Assembly (NCBI RefSeq): GCF_019175385.1
Contig: NC_083340.1
Location: 11,606,336 to 11,670,335, forward strand
Reading direction: 5' to 3'
DNA from: Lycium barbarum
Lineage: Eukaryota; Streptophyta; Magnoliopsida; Solanales; Solanaceae
Length of the DNA: 64,000 nucleotides
Positions 56,681 to 64,000 of the stretch are shown piece by piece. Positions within the stretch are counted from its first letter, which is position 1. Each line of letters begins with the position of its first letter. The position numbers were made by a program, and so were the translations under genes. The notes beneath the pieces are model-generated. The model searched no databases. It was given only the letters and a program-made list of their open reading frames with translations, and had not been told where the DNA came from.

Positions 56681-57355
56681 TCTTTAAGGAAATAAAGATT
56701 ATTAAATAGTCGTATTACAAGTGGGTTAGTTAACAAATTTAGGAAACATCGTGAGGGATGTTTTAGGAAGTATATTGGTATGGAAATGATTGTATCGATG
56801 CTGGTATTGTTATTGTTGTGTTGGTTGTTGAATTGAGAATTCGGGCTGGGCATATAAACAAGGGAGATGCTGCCCGAATTTCGACAGAATCTAAAAAGAT
56901 TTTAATTAAAGTTTCGAGACGAGCATATGATGATGATTCTAATGATATTATGAATGGTTATATATGTAGATTACGAGGCTACGAATAATTCTTAAGAGAG
57001 GTGCAAGATGGGAAGTAAGTTAGAAGTCGAGAATTATCTCCCAAGTATGTTAAGACTCGTTCCTTTCTTTCAAGGCATGATTTCTATGATTATAATTCCA
57101 TAAATATTTTCATAGTCTCCCTATTTCCAAAAGGCTAGATGTTCATGATTCCGTGGCATAACCCTGTTCCTAATGATTCACGAATATTTCCAAAATGTTG
57201 GTATTTCCTAAAACCCGATGTTTAAGACTCCGTAAGCTCTTATGACAACAACGAGGGATATGTTTTACAATGACAACGATGATGTCAAGGGTGAGGATAT
57301 TTCTATGATGACTAGGACGAGAATGATTTCACGTTTAAAGGTTTCAAGTTTATGA

Positions 57356-58454
57356 TAAGGGTGTCAAGTGGGCTGGGCCAGCCCGAACCCAGCCCGGTAA
57401 ACCCGACCCACCACCGGCCCGGCCCGAGCCCACTAATAGGTGTAAGGGGCTGGGCTAGGTGGGTTTTATTAGGGGGCTGGGCCGGACAAGGTGGACAGCC
57501 CACCAGCCCGGCCCACCATCAGCCCGGGTGATGGCCCACCGGGGCACCGGCCCGGCCCACTTCAAATTTAAAAAAAAAAAAAGATAAGTATTACATTTAT
57601 TACTAATAATAAGTATTTTAAAAACATTGTATCCCAATAAAATAGTTGTAGTTATAATTGTGGGATTCTTAAAATTTTGGAAGCAAATATATGAAATATT
57701 TATTGTTGTTGGCTTACACAAGTTCAAAAATATTTCAATAGGTTATACAGTATACTATATAATAATATAAACTATTAGTTATATATATAATAATATATTA
57801 ATATAATCTTATTAGTTTAAAATATTTTATATATAATAATAATTAAATATTTTTTAGCATATTGAAATGTCTCCACCGATGATGGAGACGTGACAATCTG
57901 CACATGACATTAGGACTTAGGATCAGATGAGATAATTAAATTAAGAACTTTGGTTTAGTATCAAAACTCATGTGCATTGTTCCCATTTAGTTCCTATTTA
58001 GATGAGTAAGAAATTTAGAGAAAGAGGAGAGTAGGGAATTGTGAGATAATATGGAGAAGAATGAATGGTATTTATAGTTTGAAAATAGGGCCAAAGTATA
58101 ATTTAAGGAACTTGAAGGTTAAAATAAAGTTGACAACAACTAGATTTTAAAGTATTAAACTTAATAAATTTTAGCATTATAATTTTTTTTTAAAATAATT
58201 AAAATCCGGCTCGGCCCACTAACTAAAACTTTGGCCCGGCCCACTAACTAAAACCCAGCCCGGCCCACTAACGGGCCCGGTTAGCCCGACGTGTAGCCCC
58301 TATCCGAGGTGGGTTGGGCCGGACACCCTTTCCCTCTCCAAGCCCGGCCCCCAGCCCGGCCCACTTAACTTACGGCCCGGCCCCGACCCGGCCCCGACCC
58401 CTTATGGCCCATATTTAAATGGCCCGGCCCGTCCCGGCCCACTTGACACCCTTA
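57356..58454. mobile_element. hAT-type MITE inside LTR-B
   Basis: Termini TAAGGGTGTCAAGTGGGC and, on the minus strand, TAAGGGTGTCAAGTGGGC; the 8-bp duplication GTTTATGA flanks it (57348-57355 and 58455-58462), as for hAT. Subterminal regions are packed with GGCCCGG/CCGGGCC words, in contrast to an AT-rich centre. Length 1,099 bp, no transposase. Confidence 0.93.
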
Positions 58455-58755
58455 GTTTATGACTTTCAATGACGATATAAGAATGTTGAACTATTTCTTG
58501 ATGTCTCAATTTTATTCATGGATGATAACTATCCTTTTTAAGATTCCAAAAGTATATGAATTGATACCTCATGAAATTTATGATCTTATTCTATGTTTTC
58601 TCTAAATGCTATTCTTCATTGATAGTCTCACCTTATAATGATTGTTCCTTCAAGGTGAGACAAAGCGACGATGATTATTTCATAATATAATCAGAGGTTA
58701 CCGACCTTACGTCACTCCGATGTACTTATGGCTTTTATTTGGCTCTTATGCATGC

Positions 58756-58758
<3 letters not shown>

Positions 58759-58812
<54 letters not shown>
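58759..58812. repeat. (AT)n microsatellite in LTR-B
   Basis: About 27 AT units, then TGTATGTAT. Confidence 0.95.
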
Positions 58813-58820
<8 letters not shown>

Positions 58821-59952
58821 TTTCTCATACCGCGCCGCGCTATAGTCGGTCGGGCAAACACGTAGATGTGCACACCACTGCAGTGGGCATGTTATGATAT
58901 TGCCCCGGACGCGGGAGGCCTGGACGCATGCTAATGATGATAACACCGAGCCTTGATGGCCGGGCATGATATTATTTACGACACCGCACCTTAATGGCCG
59001 GGCATGTTACTATATGTATATGTATAAAAATGTTTTTCTTAAAAAGGTTAATCATGCATGACATCCGCCCTACGAGGCATTCAGATGTACAGGTTATCTC
59101 TCTTATTCCTTGTTACTTTCATGTTTACGTTATGCTGTTATTCATGCCTTACATACTCAGTACATTATTCGTACTGACACCCCTTCTTGTGGGCGCTGCG
59201 TTTCATGCCACGCAGGTGTATACAGATGAGTAGAAGATGTTCTAGCTGGATTGGCGAGCTCCATTTCTTTCCGGAGTGTTGCCGAGTCAGAGTATTTCTG
59301 TGATGGTCTATTGATTTATGTTAGAGACTTTGCGGACAGAGTCACGTATTTAGCCTGCCAGTCTTGTATGTGGCTATATAAGCCGATGTATTCATTATGC
59401 ATCACTTTACAGATTTATATGATTACAAATTTTATTTGATTCGAGAAAGACGAAAATAATGTTTACGAAAAGCCTCCATTATGAATTTCATTTCATGACT
59501 TAAGAGCCCTGTAAGATTATGAGTATAACGAGAACCAGAGGGTTCGCTCGACCGTAAGTAAGGGACGGGTGCCCATCATGCCCTATCAGGATTGGGGTGT
59601 GACAAAAACAGCACAATTTTTTTAATTATTTAAATAGATTTTGAAGCGGCGGCGGTGGGGGCGGCGAAGTGGGCTATCGGAGAGGATGGATTGGGTTTTT
59701 CAGAATTTTTTAAAATTATTTAAATAGATTTTAAAATTAATTTTTCTTAAAATTAATTTTTTTTGTTGACATGCCTTATTTTTATTGATCTATTTTTCCA
59801 TGTCACAGCAAGTGTACTGGCGCGTGAGGTGTTCAAATGGCACAGTTTATCTTATGTTCGAGGGTTCAGATGGTCAACGTTTCTGTTGGGAGGTCTAAAT
59901 GAAAAATCAGGATAAGTTCAGGGGTCCATCTATGACTTTGACCAAGTTAATT

Positions 59953-60305
59953 TGATAGAGAAAGTAATATATCAGAGTTTACAGTTACATATATAATTAA
60001 ATAAATTTAAATTCTTAAAAGTTGGGCAAAGTTACATCTACTAAGATTGTTGCCGGGACAGCTCAAATATTTTGGAAAGAGACCATCAAGAATTAATTTC
60101 TCAAATGGTAATTCAAGTCTCAGTAAAGTAATCTTTAAATTTTTATGTCAATATCCCTATAAAATAAAATTAGTCGGAAAGCTCAATCCTCTTTCATGGT
60201 TTAGAGTTGCTTCTTATACCATTTTAATACCCGTTTAAAAGCATAATACTCATTAATCCGTTTTTTTAAGGGATAGTAACAGAAAACGCCCTCCAGGATT
60301 CAATA
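59953..60305. other. Non-coding spacer
   Basis: AT-rich; a 63-codon ORF at 60047-60238 has no recognisable features. Confidence 0.4.
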
Positions 60306-60405
60306 GTCATGAAAGTTTCATTGAACTGACTAGTAAATGCTGTCCATGCATGGAAAAGAAATAGGTCGATTCTTGTGTTATCGGACATTAATTGAACCAG
60401 AAGGG
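60306..60405 (-). pseudogene. Truncated copy of the 5' end of the 206-aa membrane-protein gene
   Basis: From ATG at 60388 the frame reads MSDNTRIDLFLFHAWTAFTS and QFNETFM, against MANNSRIVLFLVQAWTTFTS and QFNETFM at 54901. Similarity also covers about 17 bases of leader and stops abruptly after 27 codons. It indicates a former tandem gene pair or a partial duplication now separated by the MULE. Confidence 0.75.
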
Positions 60406-61290
60406 ACTAATTAATTTTACTCAATCCTTACCCTTTCGGGTTTGGAAATAGTATTTCAACCTTCGAATGACTACTGAATTTCCCAAATCTTAAATCAACA
60501 ACTAAAAACGAGTTGGGTTTTTCGAAATGTCAATTTTTGACCTTCAATTATGATGGATTATTATACGTTTTCTTTTAAATGCAAAGAGAAACTAAAACTA
60601 TCCGTTAATATTGTAGAGAAATGATTAAATTTTATTTTAGATCTCTTATATTTTCAAATATGAAAATAATAGTACATCATTCATATTTAGCATGAGCGTA
60701 TTGACATTCAGGTAATATTCAAAATTTTGACATTATCATATAACCTATACACTATATTAGCAATAAAAGTTGTTACTTTCTATGTTCAAACTAACTACCA
60801 GACCTTCAAAAATTTAAGAATGACATGAAAATAGAATAAATGCTTTACTCAAAATAGATAAGGTGAAATAAATTTTCAATACTAACAACAATACAAGTAA
60901 CAAAATGGATCAAGACATATGTAAAACATGACGCTCTACACAAAACAAGAAAGAAGAAGAATTATTTAACAGGCTGGTCCAACTCCCAATCTTCTGAATA
61001 ATCTGGCACTGCAAGCTGCTACTCTTCATCCTATTGTAGTTAACAGTCAGTTGCAAATCGTGAGGGAAACAAAGATTGAGTAATATTGAGTTCTTCCCTA
61101 TCAAGAATAGGTTCTTTGAATTGTAAGTTGATCAAGATTATGAAGAAAAATTAATTATTAGGCACTATGATCTTGTGGCAAAATTATTTTTCTGCACAGT
61201 TGTCAAAGTCCTCAGAGAGGAAAAAGAGTGACACCAAGACCACCAGATTAGCTAATTAAGCGGGCATATAAGATATAGAGTCTTATATTT
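60406..61290. other. Non-coding spacer
   Basis: AT-rich; no gene or repeat boundary recognised. Confidence 0.4.
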
Positions 61291-61575
61291 AGGTGCCGTT
61301 TGGTCATAAAAATTATTCACTTTTTTTTTTATTTTTTTTTTATTTTTTTCACTTTTGGGCGTTTGGCCATAAATATTTCGAGTTGTATTCTGGAATACCA
61401 AAAACTTAAAAAATTTTGTTTTTTTTAAAAAATTCACTTTTTCACTTTTTACAACTTCATTTCACCAAAAACTACAATTTCAAAAATTATGGCTAAACAC
61501 AACTCCAACTCCTACTCCAACTTCAAAAATTCCAAAAAAGAGAATTTGTTTTTGGTATCTACGGCCAAACGCCTA
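61291..61575. mobile_element. MITE, class uncertain
   Basis: Opposed ends of the type TAGGTGCCGTTTGG...CCAAACGCCTA, with internal GGGCGTTTGGCCATAAATAT and repeated AACTCCAACTCC/CAACTTCA. Such GTTTGGCC-ended elements are common plant MITEs. The TSD is not resolved. Confidence 0.5.
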
Positions 61576-62579
61576 CTTCGTCGACGAACTTTTAGTCAAT
61601 ATTGAACAGATTATTGAAGGATGAAGACAAAGAATCACAAGTTAACTGACAACAAGAATAATTAGACTGCCTATCATTTTTAGTAACATCATCACATGTA
61701 AAAGAAAGTATGCTTTACACGTTCGCGTTCTTATCTTTACATGTTCATTGGGGATGGCAATACAAAGTGACGTCTGATGGAGCTATAATTTTTTCAAAAG
61801 AGATTCAAAGTATAAAAAAATAACCCGTAGAGAAATCAAAATAACTCAGTATCTTTACCTCATCTCACGCCGTCGCCTGTTGCCACACTGCTCCACCTAA
61901 AAATTGTTGGAGCTTCTCTCCAATAATTTCCTTTTTCGTCGTCATCCCCATCCTAGCTACCGCCAACTCCCTTAGTAGAGTTTCTTTCGGCCTAAATTTT
62001 CTTCCATGGCTTTCAAAACTTCTTCTCTCCACGTATATCTTGTATGTCATTGTATATCATTGTATGTCATACGTATGCTAATATATCCACTTGACTACAC
62101 TGATATACACACACACAATATATAGTGATATGCACACTTTATATGTCATTATTTGCATGTGTATGTCATTGTATGAACAGTGTGATATATAGGCCGTACA
62201 ATAACATACATCAGACATACACTAGATGTACACCAGACATACATTCGTTCCACTTCTAAAGCACCACCACTTGTTCCACCGTAACAACACAGAAATCGCT
62301 TTTATACACAATGAAGATATAAAGAAGAAGAGTGCTTCCTCGGAGATAGGCCTATCCAGATCTGTTTTGGCGGAGCTATTTTGTTGGATAAAGATTGTTC
62401 GACTGAACTTTCAATGAAGTTTGAAGGCGAGCTATTTTCAAGTGCTTTAGAAGACAAAATACTGATAATTATTTTCTACACTACGAAAGGAGAAAGAAAT
62501 TGAGAAAAGGATGAACTCGTTGTCGTTACGGTGATAGCTGGAGTTTCGGTGGCGGCCATATGCCATACATTCCCTTACA
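61576..62579. other. Non-coding region with ATGT-rich simple repeats
   Basis: Degenerate TATGTCATTGTAT and ACACACA stretches at 62030-62240. No gene recognised; short ORFs here (61865-62050, 62226-62417) have no supporting features. Confidence 0.4.
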
Positions 62580-62984
62580 TACTCTTCCGTGCTTATGTTA
62601 CCTACTTTTGTTACTTGAAGATATAAAATGAGAGAAAGAGAAAGAAAAGTACTGATTTTTTTCTTCTTAAATTGGGTCATCGATCTTTTAATTCCTTAAA
62701 AATAAAAGTTATGTCAGTAGTGCATAATAAGTACCACAAAAAAATAAAAAATAAAAAAAGGAAATGTCAGAAAAATAAGAAGAAGAACACGAGCGAGAAT
62801 AAGAGGAAGAATAGGTGCGTGCCAAATATACGTAGACAGTTCCTTTATTCGGTGACGAAGTCAACAATTCTGCAAAAGATTTTAAAAATTGCCCAAGATT
62901 AGAATAATAGGATTCAAAATTCCAAAATTTAATACATGTATAAAAATTAGTTTTTAAAGACCCTGTAATATGATTTATTTATTG
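62580..62984 (+). repeat. Dispersed flank repeat, copy 2
   Basis: Matches 6176-6605 in order and orientation; interrupted at 62984/62985 by a MITE, and resumes at 63668 (ATTATTGATTATTCATTTTG) to about 63776. Confidence 0.75.
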
Positions 62985-63667
62985 GGATTAATTTCAACAT
63001 ACGGTCACTTAACTATCATTTTTTCCCACAAAAGTCACTTAATTATCGTTTCTAACACAAAAGTCACTTAACTGTGAGTATACTAGCACAAAAGTCACTA
63101 AACCACTTTTCAGTGTCACTCAATCACTTTATGGTGAATAACTCATTTTTTTTTAAAAAATATCTAATAAATAAAAAATTAACTTAAAAGGTTCAACCTG
63201 ACCCGAAAAATCTACTCCCTCCATCCCAATTTATGTGGTACCTTTTGGATTTTGAGATTCAAACAAGTATTTCTTTGACCTTAATCTTTCATGTATCTTT
63301 TAATTTTTTTGAATTGTCTATTATCGCGACTTATAATATTTTTTAGTAATTTTTCAAATATGTAAGTTTTATTTCAAAAAATTTAAAGATTACATGCCCA
63401 AATTTAAGGTCAAAATTAAAATGTTTTGACTCTCAAAATTCGAACCGTGCCACATAAATTGGTATAGATGGAGTAATAATTAATTTTGAATTGGGTCGGG
63501 TTGAACCTTTTTAATTATTTTTTTATGTATTAGATTTTTTTTTATTTTTTAAAAAGAGATTAAAAGATGATTTATTCACCGTAAAGTGATTTAGTGACAC
63601 CGGATAGTCGTTTGGTTACTTTGTGGAAAAAAATTAATAGTTAAGTGACCATATGCGAAATTTATCC
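62985..63667. mobile_element. MULE-like MITE in flank repeat copy 2
   Basis: Left GGATTAATTTCAACATACGG, right on the minus strand GGATAAATTTCGCATATGGT, both followed by CACTTAACTAT. Flanking 9-mers TATTTATTG and TAATTATTG match at 8 of 9. The empty site is visible in copy 1 near 6585-6600. Repeated (A)AAGTCACTTAA words lie inside. Confidence 0.8.
63215..63473. mobile_element. Stowaway-type (Tc1/mariner) MITE nested in the MULE-like MITE
   Basis: Left CTCCCTCCATCCCAATTTAT, right on the minus strand CTCCATCTATACCAATTTAT, with TA on both sides (63213-63214 and 63474-63475). It interrupts the inverted pair GGTTCAACCTGACCC / GGGTCGGGTTGAACC of the outer element. Confidence 0.9.
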
Positions 63668-63776
63668 TTAATTATTGATTATTCATTTTGTGTATATACA
63701 TTGCATTCTCCAGATCGGCCCAGTAACTATTGGATTCCTTTTCCATCCAAATATGGGCCTTATCCGTATTAGCCTA

Positions 63777-64000
63777 AGGAAAATTTACTGGACATAACTA
63801 CCTCTAAGACTTATTTATTAATAATAGCTACCTTTTATTTTATTTATTTTTAATAGCTTAAATTAATTTCAAAATTACCAGTTGTAACTGCTCTACAAGC
63901 GTCTCTGTATTTCCCTAAACTTACGGCCCATGTTCCCCAATAACTCCCAATCTCTTCTCTTTTCAAATTAATTTCTCTCCCATCTTCAATATCTTCAACT
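63777..64000. mobile_element. Partial insertion running off the window
   Basis: Where copy 1 continues AGCCTAAACTGCG, this copy switches to AGGAAAATTTACTGGACATA and ACTACCTCTAAGAC, the same style of edge as the insertion at 6606. The other end lies outside the window. Confidence 0.45.

Larger units (their letters stand above)
55644..59604. mobile_element. Solo LTR (LTR-B), probable Ty3/gypsy, in MULE 2
   Basis: Starts TGTTACACCCTGCAC, ends GGGGTGTGACA, duplication AAAAC on both sides (55639-55643 and 59605-59609). Excluding the hAT it is about 2.86 kb. It shares with LTR-A the CGTACTGAC region, CCTTACATACTCAGTA and a GC-rich block. Confidence 0.92.
55276..59943. mobile_element. Second MULE-type element, long terminal inverted repeats, with nested LTR and hAT
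   Basis: Left terminus GGCCAAAGTCATAGATAGAC, right on the minus strand GGTCAAAGTCATAGATGGAC; arms continue through CTGATTTTTCATTTAGACC and an inner GC-rich inverted pair (CGATAGCCCACTTCG / CGAAGTGGGCTATCG). The 9-bp duplication AAGTTAATT flanks it (55267-55275 and 59944-59952). Without the insertions it is about 700 bp, essentially one long hairpin. Confidence 0.92.

Overview
The window looks like a transposon-dominated stretch of a dicot nuclear genome, most likely Solanaceae. The reasons are the AT-rich, intron-bearing sequence, plant-type gene fragments (A20/AN1 stress-associated protein, PERK receptor kinase, plant glutathione peroxidase, DCP1, D-type cyclin), an Ogre/Tat retrotransposon, and a SINE remnant with a TTG-repeat tail of the kind known from Solanaceae. 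I see no bacterial genes, tRNA, rRNA or CRISPR.

Layout. 422-4444 is a PIF/Harbinger-type element (TSD TTA) that received a 2.8 kb solo LTR (TSD CTTGA). 4448-10882 is host-like sequence with a decayed A20/AN1 zinc-finger gene and repeats that recur at the far right end. 10883-16882 is a 6,000-bp CACTA element (TSD TAT) carrying a DCP1 fragment, a transposase-associated coiled-coil exon and a nested minus-strand Helitron. 18483-20020 is a long foldback element. 20920-26460 is a decayed Ty1/copia retrotransposon (TSD AAACT). 26656-53583 is the centrepiece: a Mutator-like (MULE) element with a 9-bp TSD that carries a cyclin-D 5' fragment and contains a CACTA element (27093-52746, TSD CAT). That CACTA carries PERK kinase and glutathione-peroxidase exons and contains a 14.1 kb non-autonomous Ogre/Tat retrotransposon (28878-42956, TSD GCAAG). 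A 2,806-bp segment spanning the Ogre LTR and the captured exons is present three times in tandem (42177-50585). 54281-54901 is the one apparently intact host ORF, a 206-aa multi-pass membrane protein. 55276-59943 is a second MULE-type element containing a solo LTR that contains a hAT MITE. 62985-63667 is a third MULE-like MITE, with a Stowaway-like MITE inside.

Most boundaries rest on terminal repeats and target-site duplications read directly from the sequence. The nesting gives relative order: captured exons predate Ogre insertion, and Ogre predates the triplication. The two Ogre LTRs differ at about twenty sites in 4.2 kb by my eye count; the copia LTRs differ at about nine in 257 bp. The captured exons are broken (in-frame stop, missing kinase C-lobe), so I infer no working receptor kinase. 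Transcripts or small RNAs from these composites remain possible.
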